From Salvia splendens (lineage: Eukaryota > Streptophyta > Magnoliopsida > Lamiales > Lamiaceae): a stretch of 64,000 bases of DNA. Position numbers and translations under genes: made by a program. Numbering within the stretch: the first letter of the stretch is position 1; the number at the start of each line of letters is the position of its first letter. The DNA is taken from contig NC_056051.1 of NCBI RefSeq assembly GCF_004379255.2, forward strand, positions 25,351,267 through 25,415,266, written 5' to 3'. Of the stretch, positions 12,728 through 24,369 are shown one piece after another. The notes under the pieces are model-generated. The model did not search any database, was not told where the DNA came from, and saw nothing but the letters and a program-made list of their open reading frames with translations.

Positions 12728-15287
12728 ATATTATTGCTTTAAGCTGATATTGTAGAACGGTTGATAATACTAATTTAGAGTGTAATATTTTGTATAGTTT
12801 TGTTTTAATTGTTTTAATTGTATTTGTTTTGCAAGGAGCACGAAGCACAACAATGGATTACTCTGCGCTCCTATGGAAGATGCAATTATCTGCTACAACA
12901 TTTGATATACTCCGTAGAGCGTGAGTGAGATATAAAATATGCTTGCTCTCCTGTTTTTATTATTTTTTTACCTTTAGTTTTCTCCTCCGTAGAGCTTAAG
13001 TTAAATAAATAAAAAATAAAAAAAAATCTTTTCTTTAAACTTTTTTTCTTTTTCCGTGTGATTTTTTCCTTTTTTTTTTCTTTTTCCTTTTTTTAAAACT
13101 TCTTACTCTTCGTTTTTTGTCAAGAAAATCTTTAAAAAAAGTAGAAAAACTAGAACCTCTTTCCCTCAATTTTTATTTTATTTTTTTTTTCACATAAATC
13201 ACCCACTCGCACTTCACGTTCACATCACTTAATCAAATTCTTTGAATGCTACCAATTTTCTTGTGCTCAATCGTTAACCAATACAAGGTACGTTCTCTTT
13301 TAATTTCTGAGCTTTGAACTTGAATTCTTTCATGAATTACTTTGTTATTGATATGTATTGATAGTTTGGATTGGAGTTTGATGGGGAATGATGAAAATTT
13401 TTTGCAATTAATTGGGGGATATAGAATATTACAGGGGATGAAAAATGATCACGTTATGGTACAAAAGGCATCCCACAGGAAGTCCTGAGAATGGTGGATA
13501 ATTTATGAGCTTCAAAGAACGTCAAGCTAAAGACGTTAACCAAGCGCTTGTTAGGAGGCAACCCAACATCGGTATCTTTTTTTTTCATATTTATTTTGTT
13601 TTCTTAGTTTACTCACGTCCCTACCGACTTTTCAAATTTATTCTTAACGTAGTTTTGAATAAGTTTGGGGGGATGGAGTGGTGGACCGTGAGTTTAGTTG
13701 TTTTTGCTTATTTTTGTTAGTTTTTTAAAATAATCCCAAGGTGAATCTTGTCACGAGCATAACATAGAAAATTTAGAAATACTTATGTTTAGGAACATCA
13801 GACCGAGTTGCCTATGATAAAAATTTCGTTTATGTGTTGGTTGAGTTGACTTGATGCATTGATTTGAAGGTTTAGTGAAAATGTGCATAAAATATGAATT
13901 GCTTGTTTGCTTTGAATCATGCTTATACCTTGTGAGACTTGAGCTATAAATTTCTTTCTTGTGAGATTTATCTGTATTCATGTATTTGTTTCTAGAACTT
14001 GCTCCTAGTCTGCCTAAGTTTACATAGTGTTTAAATGATAAAAGAGGACGTTAGGCCATCCTTCTTAGCTACTTTATATATCCAAATTTATGACCTTATT
14101 CAAAATATTTTTCCCTAGCTAGCCATTTTGAGCCTTTAAAGCATTTTTCTTTGGAAGCTAAATAAAGGGGAATATCCATACGCTCTTTGGGGAAAGTTAG
14201 TTCATATCTTATGAAAAGAGTTGGAGAGATAAGGTAGAAAGAAAAGTAGTGTGCTTACTTGTGAAAAGTGCATAGACATTTGTGGTTTGAATGAGATAAT
14301 TGGTTGTGCATAGAAAGAAAAAAATGTACAAAAGAAGAAAAAATGAAAAGAAAAAAAAAATCAAAGGAATTTGGGAAGTGAGAAGAAATTTAGACAAAGT
14401 CTAGAATTTACTGAGATTCGAATTGTTGGTGCAGTGCTATGTTTGATGTAGTAGAAATTGATCACTTTTGCTATGTTTGGGATTAGTCACTTTTTAGCCA
14501 TATTTCCTCACCTTATCAAAGAGCCTACATTATAACCGAAAATAAAGACCTTTCAGATTTTTGATTTTAATCACATAAAGTAGAGGAGGGATTAGACATC
14601 GAGCAAGCCTATGGTAAACTTCGCATGTTGCATGATCTGAGAATATATATTCTTTACCTTATACACTTTGAGAATGAGTGATAAACACATTCTAAACACT
14701 TGTGAGCGCATGTACTTCAAGGTGATCAACGAGCTAGTAATGAAAATGCACTAATAAGCTTTGCTTGATTTGATTTGTATTCTTGTCAAACTCTTCATTT
14801 CTTGTTACAATTTTTGAGGCAACTATGAAGTCTAGTTCTTAGCATCCGTGTTTCTTTATTAGTTTTTCTCTTGTTTTGTTTGAGGACAAACAAATAATTA
14901 AGTTTGGGGGAGTTCCACTATGGAGTTCCCCATCTAGTGTTATTAATTATATCTTGTTATTCACTTATAAACTTTTTATGAGATTTTGAACTTAATTTTT
15001 TTATGCAATCATGCCAAAATATTGTCACGAATCGTTTATATGGGTTTAAAATAAAGCACCTTCAATTTAAAACTACATCTATGTCTTAACAAATATACGC
15101 AGAGATAAATATTTCTACGTGCATCATCCCATTCTTTATGTCCTCCGTGTCATCGCCACCGCCTCCCAGACTCATTTATCGTCGTTTTTTTCACTTACTT
15201 TTCTTTACATTTTGTTAAAATTCGTGACGAGTCAAATGTAGACAATATTTCATTGACGGAGGGAGTTAAATTTATTGTTACAACTTA

Positions 15288-16154
15288 GACCATCCACTAC
15301 GCGTCCCGCGCCGGGCTCGCGTCTCGTCCCGGAGGGACGGGTCCTCCGCGGGACGCGTTGCAGCGACCATCCCGTCCCTAGCCCGCGCCCGTCTCGTCCC
15401 GTAGCCCGTCTCGTCGAGACACGGGACGCGCTGTCCCACCACGCGCCAGCGACACGTGTCTCGTCCCCATGCGTGCGTGACGCCCACTCGCTGGCCCGCG
15501 AGTGGGCGTCGTCACTGATGACGCAATAATTCATTTTTTTTAAATTCGACTTTTAATAAAAAAAAAATTCAAACGGTAATATTACCGTTAAATTTTTATT
15601 TTCGTTTTTTTAATTTTTTATATATTTTACTCTATAAATAATCCTATTTCATACTCATTTCAAACACAAACACACATCTATTCCTCTCAAATCCTCTCTA
15701 TCACTCCAATTTCCATCTTCAATCAACTCAAACAAATGGATCCTTTTGAGCAAATGCGTCAATTAATGGAACAATCACTCGAAGAAGATCGACGACGAGA
15801 GGCGGAGGAAGCCGTGGATCCTTTTGAGCAAATGCGTCAATTAATGGATCCTTTTTATTTTTTTAGAATTTTAATTATGTCTTCGTTTTTTTTAATTTTA
15901 AGTTGTAATGTTGTTTTAATTTTAATAAAGTGTGTTTGTTTAAATTGAATTGGGTTGAAAAAAAAATTATAAATGAAATTGAATGAATAGTAATTAAGGG
16001 ACGGTATAGATACGGTTAAGGGACGGAGCGTTGCAGGTTCCGTCCCTTAGTTAAGGGATGGATGAAAAAAGGACAGTGGGGCCCTCAAATAGTGCTCAAA
16101 TAGTAGTTAAGGGACGGTTTAAGAGACGGTATAGAGACAGCGTAGTGGATGGCC
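15288..16154. mobile_element. Non-autonomous PIF/Harbinger (Tourist-type) element, 867 bp
   Basis: The left end is GACCATCCACTACGC and the inverted right end is GGCCATCCACTACGC, a 15-bp terminal inverted repeat with one mismatch. TTA directly flanks both ends (15285-15287 and 16155-16157), the 3-bp duplication typical of PIF/Harbinger. The left subterminal region (15295-15500) is unusually GC-rich with repeated CGTCCC/CCCGTC motifs; the right one carries GGGACGG motifs. The interior keeps the first part of a transposon protein gene. The element inserted about 20 bp from a degraded Stowaway end at 15257-15266. Confidence 0.88.
15736..15948 (+). pseudogene. 5' remnant of a Harbinger transposon protein with internal duplication
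   Basis: The reading frame starts MDPFEQMRQLMEQ, runs through an acidic/basic stretch (EEDRRREAEEA), and then repeats DPFEQMRQLM and DPF before losing sense in a hydrophobic tail. Harbinger-encoded proteins in plants often begin with such an acidic Arg/Glu-rich segment. The DNA shows the cause: the stretch from 15737 recurs at 15815 (78 bp later) and partially at 15845. No catalytic DDE region follows, so it cannot encode a working transposase. Confidence 0.6.
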
Positions 16155-16157
16155 TTA

Positions 16158-16930
16158 AGTTGAACAAAAACTCTTAATTTGGTGGGTTGTCGGTAGAACC
16201 AAAATAGAGATTGAGAAACCATAAAAATGAGTAAATTTTGAGTACGAATCAACTTGTTGATTCTTGAATGATAAGTGGGGATGGGATGACTGTACCTACA
16301 TAGTTGTACCTTGTGGGACATTTACTTGTACAAGTACATGATTTTGGCTTACTATGAGGGAACCCTAAGTGAGAGTTGTTACACTTACATGACATCCTTT
16401 AACGTTTCACCAAATTTGTCATATCTATCACATCAACAATTTCCTTAATTTTTTAATCCTCCAAACGCAGTCCAATATGGAGTGACATTTTTCATACCCC
16501 AATAGTATTATTTTCTCATTTTTAACTATTCAATAAACCTCTCACTGTTATTATTTTAATTTTTCTACATATTTTTATGCATATATATACATTTAATTTA
16601 TTTATCTTAATATTTTGTATTTATTTGATTTTAATAAAACAACTCAATTTTATAAATAAGTTGTTATTAATAATATCACATAGAATTGGAAATTAATATT
16701 ATAGTGATAAAAATAAAAAATTGAAGATTTGTAAATAAAATTGAAATTACTACAACATAATATTTATATGAAATAATACAAATACAATTTAAATACACAT
16801 AAACTTAATTTTAAATCCCTAGTCACATTTAAACCATGCACACACATATGAAGTCTGAACCAAGTTAGATATGGAAGTTGGTTATGTGTTTTCTTGTCAC
16901 ATAGTCTAACACCTCTACGAATATACGCAT
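16158..16930. other. AT-rich spacer between the Harbinger element and the CysRS fragment
   Basis: No gene seen. The sequence becomes extremely A/T-rich around 16500-16800. Similarity to intron 6 of the complete CysRS gene begins near 16936, which marks the 3' limit of the duplicated segment. Confidence 0.5.
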
Positions 16931-17081
16931 TGAAAAAATATGTTTAGTAAGAGTTCATGTGTTGGAAAGAAAAGCTAATAATTTGACAAAGAAAACCATG
17001 AACAAACTAAGAAAGCGAGTTGAAAATATAAGCAATATCGAGCCATCTAAGATATGTCTACGTTGCCTGAAAAGTATTCAC

Positions 17082-18683
17082 CTGATATATGTAGAAAACA
17101 GCATCTGAAGCAATTTCTGTCTGAGAAATGGAATAATTAACTGGAGATCGGTAGTGAGTTCCCAAGAGGAAGTGCCTTAGTGCAAGAGGATGGTACAATT
17201 TCGTAACCTGGGAAAGAGTAATTGATAAAAGCACCACCGATAATCACAAACGTGGTTCAAAAAGTATATAGTAGAAGGAAGTCAGGAACTAATAACTCGA
17301 ATATTTACCTCACGAATGGTGAAAAAGTTTCCAACAGATTTTGACATTTTCTCATCATTTGCTGTAACAAAACCATTATGTATCCAGTAATTAACTTTGC
17401 TCTCTGAGCAAGCCGCACAACTCTGAGCAATCTCATTTTCATGATGAGGAAAGATCAAATCCATCCCACCACCATGAATATCAAATGTGTGTGTCAAGTA
17501 ATGAGCACTCATGGCACTGCATTCAATGTGCCATCCTGGTCTTCCAGGACCCCAGGGGCTGGCCCATTGTGGCTCCCCAGGTTTTGCAGCCTACAATGAG
17601 AATAGAATTGAGAAATTCATGAGGCAAGTAATTCACCAGTAACCATTTTTTGATAAGAATTAAGAAAACAAAATTCTCACCTTCCACAAAGCAAAGTCAG
17701 CAGGATTCTTCTTCCTTGTATCTACAGCAACCCGTTCTCCGGCTCTATTATCTTCTAGCTTCCGCCCCGATAAACGACCATAATTTGGGTAACTATCAAC
17801 AGAGAAGTAAACATCTCCATCAACAGGATAAGCACAGTCATTGCTAATAATCTGCAAAATTGAGAATGTACATAACAAAAGAAATATAAATGATGAACTA
17901 AAGAAGGATAAATATAAATAGAGAAAAATAAGAAAATCAAGAACAAGACATCAATGCAGAGATATATGCATCATATACATTGCATTCACTTATGAAGACA
18001 CATGCATCCCAGAGAGAAATATAAAGAAGTAGTAGTAGCATTTAAATTAGAAAATAGAAAGATCATAGGAGTGTTGTATATACTAAAGGGACAGAAATAC
18101 AAGGAATCCAAAGGACCTTAGCTATCATATCCTTGATTTGCTCCATATGATCAGTAACACGTGGTTGGTTGGTTGGAAGAAGGCACTGGAGATCAGCCAT
18201 GTCATTAAGAAACTCTTGGCAAAACCGCCCACTCAATGCTATTGGGTCTTCACCAACCTCATTCGCTCGACGAATAATCTGCAAATAAATCCCTTAGGAA
18301 TCACTGCATATATTTAACACAATTAAATTGGACATATGCAGCCCCTAACGAAAGTGTAATACATATAAATAACATGCCATATAAATCCATGCAACCTTTA
18401 TCTCAGGTTTGGGATTGCCAATACAACCATTTTCTGAAATCAACATATACATAAATTTGACACCAGCAAATATATTTAACGAGACAATAAATTGTCCCTT
18501 GACAGCATTTAACATTATAAACCTTCATTGCTCCTATCTTTAATTCTATGTAACCGATTCACTAGATCCAATTCTGATAGTCGTGAATATAGAAATAAAC
18601 AATTTACCATAAGATCTCACCTTGTCATCAACATCAGTGAAATTCCGCACATAAGATCTCACTAGTCCAAATATTTGAGATAT
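17082..18683 (-). pseudogene. Truncated tandem copy of the cysteinyl-tRNA synthetase gene (exons 2-6 only)
   Basis: Five blocks match exons 2-6 of the complete gene. Exon 6 is 17082-17207, exon 5 is 17309-17590, exon 4 is 17681-17851, exon 3 is 18117-18278 and exon 2 is 18621-18683. Exons 3-6 keep identical lengths (162, 171, 282, 126 nt), open frames and splice sites; exon 5 still encodes the zinc-site HIECSAM...FPHHENE region and DEKMSKS loop almost unchanged. Exon 2 is 63 instead of 64 nt, with its middle replaced by sequence that gives an in-frame stop. Exon 1, with the HIGH ATP-binding motif, and exons 7-9 are absent. Intron similarity extends at least from 16936 to about 19117, and weaker similarity to the complete gene's 5' flank runs on to about 19850, so this is a DNA-level tandem duplication later damaged, not a retrocopy. 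It cannot make an active synthetase. Confidence 0.9.
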
Positions 18684-18689
18684 CTACAA

Positions 18690-20034
18690 AATTTCAGTTC
18701 AAAATAGGTTAGAGAATACTAAAGTTGGACTATGTAACAGATGCCATAAACTTAAAAACACAAAAAAATAGAAGAACCCAGTTTTCCTTTTCCCAATCCC
18801 GGAGGCAAATGTTTAGAACTTTAACAAATCCAGAATATAAAATGTCTTAAACTCCATACCAAAATAATCAGTTCGACTTAAAACTCATAGTGTTACAGGT
18901 AATTATCAGGAGATGTGAAGCAAAAATCATGTTGCATATCCAATAAATCAACATTTCATCACCAATTCAATGATTGCAAGTTGAGACAATTAGGTTCAGC
19001 TCGTTTAGAGGGATTGAACACATTAATGATTACCAGCTCCTCAAATACTCGATCCTCTCCAAAATTCCTCCACCATTTCCATTTACTCACTCTTTCTCTA
19101 TCCAAACCACTCTCTAATGTTTTGTTTTTGACATTTGACTTTGATTATAGTCAAAGGTTCTCAGTTTACTTTCCACGTGCAGTTCGAGCTTAATATAATT
19201 AATAAAATCCGATCCTCCAATTAAAAGAAAAATTATGTAGTTCCTTTTTAGCAATAATTTGATTTAGAAAATGTGAATCAATCTAACTCGAAGGTTGACC
19301 AATGGCTATATTTTGTGTGTATGAATTTTGAGATAATTTTAATCAATATCTTAACTTTAGGCTTTATATTGTGGAGTATTAATTTTGAGAAATTATTTAA
19401 TTATAGTCAATTATAATAAAATCCTAGTATCAAGTTTCTGACAAATTTTTTAATACTTTTAGATTGATGATGTTTTGCTTTTATTGAGATGGAGATTTTG
19501 ACATATTACTCGACATTTTAAGAGAGTAATTAGAGCAAATTTTCTTTGTCAACGAAATTCAATTTCATTACTTAATCCAAAATTGTACTCCAATAAAAAT
19601 ATCCGCATTCACATAATTGACAAAGATTAGGTATCAATCAAACGAAGATTTGCATAAAATAATTAATAGTCCTACTTATATGCAAATGCAAAACGTTCTT
19701 CTACTATTAGATACACGAAAAGTAAATTAGAGTTGGAGGTAAGATAAATTTCACTAGAAGTTTTGCTATAAATATATGGAGCAATTAAAATGTGAGATCC
19801 CAATACATAATTAGTCCATCAAATAAAACCTCAAATAAAAAACTGAGGAACGGTAGCAATCTCAAGCCCAAGAAAAAAGAATCATAAAAATATCTATGAA
19901 GCAAAAGGATGATGGCGTATTGGCGTTATCAAGATTCAGAGCTACAAAGCTTACAAATAAGTTACGAATTTCATTGGTCAATAGTCAGAATTCTTGGAGT
20001 ATAAAGGACAGTATCTATCTGTTGTTCAGAACTT
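18690..20034. other. Degraded 5' part of the duplicated CysRS unit and spacer
   Basis: 18700-19117 corresponds to intron 1 of the complete gene ('actcgatcctctcc' shared at 19047 and 23032). The match stops about 20 bases before where the exon 1 donor should be. From about 19350 to 19850 short blocks resemble the complete gene's upstream region at 23670-24120. Exon 1 and its surroundings, roughly equivalent to 23098-23600, were therefore deleted. 19990-20034 is probably 3' UTR of the complete gene. Confidence 0.6.
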
Positions 20035-23000
20035 CTATTTATCGGTTGGTTTAGCCGGCTGACCTTTTTCAGCAGGCGGCACATTTTTTGTATCAATCTG
20101 CGTGCTCTCCGTTTGAGCAGGCGGCACATTTTTGGTATCAGCCTGAGCGCTCTCTGGTTGAGCAGGTGGCGCCTTTTTGGTATCAGCCTGACCGCTCTCT
20201 GGTTGAGCTGGCACGCAGGGCCTCCAGACAGTGCCATTCCCGACATCCATCAATGCGATTCCCTTTGCTGCAAGATCACTCCTGATCTGATCGCTTCTCG
20301 AGAACTCTTTGTTCTTCCGGGCTAGTGTTCTTTCCTCGATTGATTGGAGAATATCCTCTTCAGTCAACTCTGCCCTTTTCAGAGCCTTGTCTTTCAGTTG
20401 TTCCAAGACCTGATAAAACAAATAAATGCGTTAGGGCTGCCAAAGTTACTGGTAATAGAAAGGTCGACGATGAGGTACCTCAGCGTAAGTGGAACTGGAA
20501 AGTAATCCAAGAGTGCTGAGAACTTGCTTGATCTCTATCTCTAGATCAATAAGGGACTTAACAATGGATAATTGTTGTTGCTTCTGCTGCTTCTTCTGAA
20601 GTAATCAGACGAACAAATGGTCAGTATTACGTAAGTTGGTGACATGCTGAAAAGTAGAGAGGGGAGGGGAGATATCGCTGAAAATCCCTGCCTTAAATGA
20701 GTTTACACTTGTGTTGATGAATTTGAATGCTTCTTGCAGGGAAGAATTTAGGATGGTGGGTGTGTGCAGATCATCAGCTAGTTTTGTCTCGAAATCGTTA
20801 TGCAGCTTACTTGTGCATTCTTGGGCAGCAGGGCTGATACGGACTTTTGGATTGTTGAGTCCAGCATCTTCTCTAAATGGTGACAATGCATCTTCACAAT
20901 CTTTAAGAGTCTGTCGATAATGAAAACAACCCATATTATGCTAAGTACCAACTATGTATGAAATAGTATAAAATCTTTGTTATTGTTGGCTTTTATGATC
21001 ATAATATACAGAGTGAGTAAGGTGAAAGAAAGGAACATCAAATTAGAAAATCAAGAATGCGAGATAGTAAGATAGCTTATGAAGAAAACCTTGATACTGA
21101 TCCAGAAACCAATGGTTAGCTTCTGCTGCCTAAGAATATAGAACAACATAGCTACTAAAAGTATTTGAAAATCAATGTTTAGCTTGAGTTCATGTTGGAA
21201 ATAAAAGCAGATATTATGACCAAACAAAACAAAGAACAAACTATAGCAGCGAGTTGAAAACAGAAGCAATAATTAGTAGTCCATCTATGATATGTGTATG
21301 TCGCCTGAAAGTTTCACCTGATATAAGTAGAAAACAGCCTCTGAAGCAATTTCAATCTGAGAAATGGAATAATTGACAGGAGAACGGTAGTGAGTTCCCA
21401 AGAGGAAGTGCCTTAGTGCAAGAGGATGGTACAATTTCGTAACCTGGCAAAGAATAATTGATTAAAGCACCACCAATCATCACAACATGATTCAAAATTA
21501 GTATAATTGTACAAGGACTAATAACTCAAATATTTACCTCGCGAATGGTGAAAAAGTTTCCAACAGATTTTGACATTTTCTCATCATTTGCTGTAACAAA
21601 ACCATTATGTATCCAGTAATTAACCTTGCTCTCTGAGCAAGCAGCACAACTCTGAGCAATCTCATTTTCATGATGAGGAAAGATCAAATCCATCCCACCA
21701 CCATGAATATCAAATGTGTGTGTCAAGTAATGAGCACTCATGGCACTGCATTCAATGTGCCATCCTGGTCTTCCAGGACCCCAGGGGCTGTCCCATTGTG
21801 GCTCCCCAGGTTTTGCAGCCTACAATGAGAATAGAATTGAGAAATTCACAAGGCAAGTAATTCACCAAAAAACCTTTTTTTGAAAAGAAATAAAAGTTCT
21901 CACCTTCCACAGAGCAAAGTCAGCAGGATTTTTCTTCCTCGTATCTACAGCAACCCGTTCTCCAGCTCTATTATCTTCTAGCTTCCGCCCCGATAAACGA
22001 CCATAATTTGGGAAACTATCAACAGAGAAGTAAACATCTCCATCAACAGGATAAGCACAGCCATTGCTAATAATCTGCAAAATTAAGAATGTAAGTAACA
22101 AAAGAAACGTTAATGATGAACTAAAGAAGGATAAATATAGAAAAATAACAAACTCCAGAACAAGACATCAATGCAGAGATATATACATCATATAGTTTGC
22201 ATTCACTTACGAAGACACATGCATCCCAGAGAGAAATATAAAGTAGCATTATTATTAGAAAATAGAAAGACCATAACGTACACTAAAAGGATTAAAATAC
22301 AAGGAATCCAAAGGACCTTAGCTATCATATCCTTGATTTGCTCCATATGATCAGTAACACGTGGTTGGTCGGTAGGAAGAAGGCACTGGAGATCAGCCAT
22401 GTCATTAAGAAACTCTTGGCAAAACCGCCCACTCAATGCTATTGGGTCTTCACCAACCTCATTCGCTCGACGAATAATCTGCAAATAAATCCTTTAGGAA
22501 TCACTCCATATATTTAACTCAACTAAATTGGACTTAAGATCTGACCTTGTCATCAACATCAGTGAAATTCCGCACATATGTAACATCATAGCCCACATAT
22601 TTGAGATATCTACAAACATTCAGTTCAAATATTCAGTAAATGCAGTTCATAGGTAGGAGAATACTAAAGCTGGACTATGTAACAGATACCACAAACTAAA
22701 AAATGTAACAATAAAACATAGACGAACACAGTTTTCCTAATCCCAGAGCCAAATTGTTTTAGCACTTTAACAAATCCAGAATATAAAATCTAAACTCCAT
22801 ATCAAAATACTCAATTCGGATTCAGACTTAGCCTGGAAACTCATAGTTTTACAAGTAAAATGAATCAAGAGATACCTTTCTGCCAGAGCATGAAGCAAAA
22901 ACTCAAACAATTATAGCCTAAAATCAACATTTCATCACCAATTCCATAAAATGTGACAGCTAAGCAGTCAGATTAGAAAAACCTTAAGTAATTATTGCAA

Positions 23001-23309
23001 TATCCTAACGATTAAAAAATGCACAAAAATAACTCGATCCTCTCCGAAATTCCTCCATTTCCATGCACTCACTCCATCACTATCCCAATCTCTCTCTAAA
23101 ATACACAAAACAAGCAAGCACGAGGGAATCGCAAACCTGTAGAGAACATCAAAAGCAACGTAGGCGCGCGCGTGGCCGATGTGGCTGAGATCGTAGGAGG
23201 TGACACCGCAAATATACATCCCAACTTTACCATCAACAATAGGCTTAAATAGCTCCTTCTCCTTCGTCGTAGTGTTGTACAATTGCAGCTCGGGCTTCCT
23301 CGCCGCCAT
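20035..23309 (-). CDS. Cysteinyl-tRNA synthetase (cysteine--tRNA ligase), complete
   Basis: The enzyme charges tRNA-Cys with cysteine (class I synthetase). Nine exons can be placed: 23137-23309, 22546-22609, 22317-22478, 21904-22074, 21538-21819, 21318-21443, 20692-20910, 20479-20595 and 20035-20409. They sum to 1,689 nt, or 562 aa. Key sites are the first zinc Cys in [10 protein letters not shown], the HIGH motif in [11 protein letters not shown] (exon 1), the zinc site in GWHIECSAM and FPHHENE, and the KMSKS loop in [13 protein letters not shown] (exon 5). I chose the ATG at 23309 ([12 protein letters not shown]); an upstream in-frame ATG at 23384 would add 25 residues that look neither chloroplast- nor mitochondrion-like, so the cytosolic form is likeliest. 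The exon 7 donor that preserves family sequence is GC rather than GT. The C-terminus ends in 15-aa repeats. The gene is divergent from GlnRS, and a broken tandem copy lies directly downstream. Confidence 0.94.
20077..20211 (-). repeat. 45-bp minisatellite encoding the CysRS C-terminal tail
   Basis: Three in-frame units of 15 codons encode [30 protein letters not shown] and [15 protein letters not shown], followed by a degenerate [13 protein letters not shown] and the stop. The tail follows directly after the conserved GTVWRPC end of the catalytic protein. It is hydrophilic and predicted to be disordered. Confidence 0.9.
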
Positions 23310-24369
23310 TTTCTCTTCAATTGACAAAAAATTGTGCAAATTTGAGGGCTTTGCTTTTACTCTGCTGAAAATCGGAAACGCCACAAAGCAAACAACAAAA
23401 CCCTACTGCCGGTTGGAATTTCGGTCTATTATAATAACTGAATATATTTTTTTAAATGTTTTGAAGAATACATTCCATTATTTATTTTGGGATATTTTAC
23501 CTTAATAACTTTTACTTTTCTAGGTTTTTTTTTCAGCTGAGTATTAAATTATACCTTATATCCAATTGCAAATTAATATTAATGACTTTTACTATTTACT
23601 ATAAACCTTATCATCCAATTGCAAAACTTTTCGAAAGCGAGTTTTAGTTGCTTATCTTAATTTTAATTTGCAGTTTTAATTTTGAAGAATTATTTAATGA
23701 TAGTCAACCAGGAGTAAAAACAAATCTCGGTGATTTCACGTGGAAGCATTAGTCGATATTTTAATGGGAATAATTAGGATGTGTTTTCGGGATTTCCTAA
23801 TAATTATTCTTTGCTTTTTTTTTCTTTTCGAAATTCATTCGCATTACTCAATTAAACTTATATTAAGTCTTACAAAATTGATACTTCTACTAGTTTTTGT
23901 TACTAACTAGTATTAAATTTTTCAAGATTCGAAATATTGGAAAGGAAAATGATTTCAAGATTCGTAATATAGAAAAGGAAATAGGAATATAATTTCAATA
24001 ATCGAAATATTGAAAAGAAAGAAACGGGAGAAATTGTCTGTGTGCTGAAGTGCGAGACAACCTAAAATTAAAACCTCTGAAATAAAATAACAAGAAACGG
24101 TAGAAATGAATAAACTTTAAAATTTAAAGGATTTTAGTACTACTCCCTCCGTCCCGCACTACTTGCACTTATTTTCTTTTTGGGCGTCCCAAGTTATTTG
24201 CACTCTTTCCATTTTTAGTAACAATTTATACCTACAGCCGTAATTGTTGACTTTGTCTATCACTAATTCCTTAATCTCTGTGCCCAAAAGGAAAGGTGCG
24301 AGTAGTGCGGGACGGAGGGAGTATTAATTAGAAATTGAGGGAAACAACAGTTGCGTTTGAGCTGAAGCA
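23310..24369. promoter_or_regulatory. Shared intergenic region between divergent CysRS and GlnRS genes
   Basis: The start codons of CysRS (minus, 23309) and GlnRS (plus, 24370) face away from each other across 1,060 bp, so both promoters must lie here. A 179-bp Stowaway MITE occupies 24143-24321, ending 48 bp before the GlnRS ATG, so it lies within or next to the GlnRS 5' UTR or core promoter. No clear TATA box is visible on either side, as is usual for housekeeping genes. Parts of the CysRS-proximal half are weakly repeated at 19350-19850. Confidence 0.6.
24143..24321. mobile_element. Stowaway-type MITE upstream of GlnRS, 179 bp
   Basis: The ends are CTCCCTCCGTCCCGCACTA and, inverted at the right, CTCCCTCCGTCCCGCACTA. 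TA flanks both sides (24141-24142 and 24322-24323), the Tc1/mariner target duplication. It contains the 'tttttgggcgtcccaagtta' subterminal motif shared with the copy at 30487. The very well preserved inverted repeats point to a fairly recent insertion. Confidence 0.9.

Larger units (their letters stand above)
11390..15050 (+). mobile_element. Internally deleted Ty3/gypsy-like LTR retroelement relic
   Basis: A 5' LTR-like segment (about 11400-12700) is followed by a perfect primer-binding site and then, instead of gag-pol, only short non-coding DNA and 3'-region motifs. One is an 'AGACGTTAACCAAGCGCTT...GGAGGCAACCCAAC' block (13530-13567). The other is a 'GAGGACAAACAAATAATTAAG' block running into TTTGGGGGAG (14882-14912). 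I recall such blocks from 3' regions of Athila/Tat-like plant gypsy elements. No reverse transcriptase, integrase or gag frame survives. I could not find a matching 3' LTR, so both outer boundaries are approximate. The element looks like a deletion derivative whose right end was lost or overwritten. Confidence 0.6.

Noticed and set aside
15250..15534. GC-rich ORFs on both strands near 15.3-15.5 kb
   Set aside because: They lie in the repetitive GC-rich subterminal region of a Harbinger element and are low-complexity.
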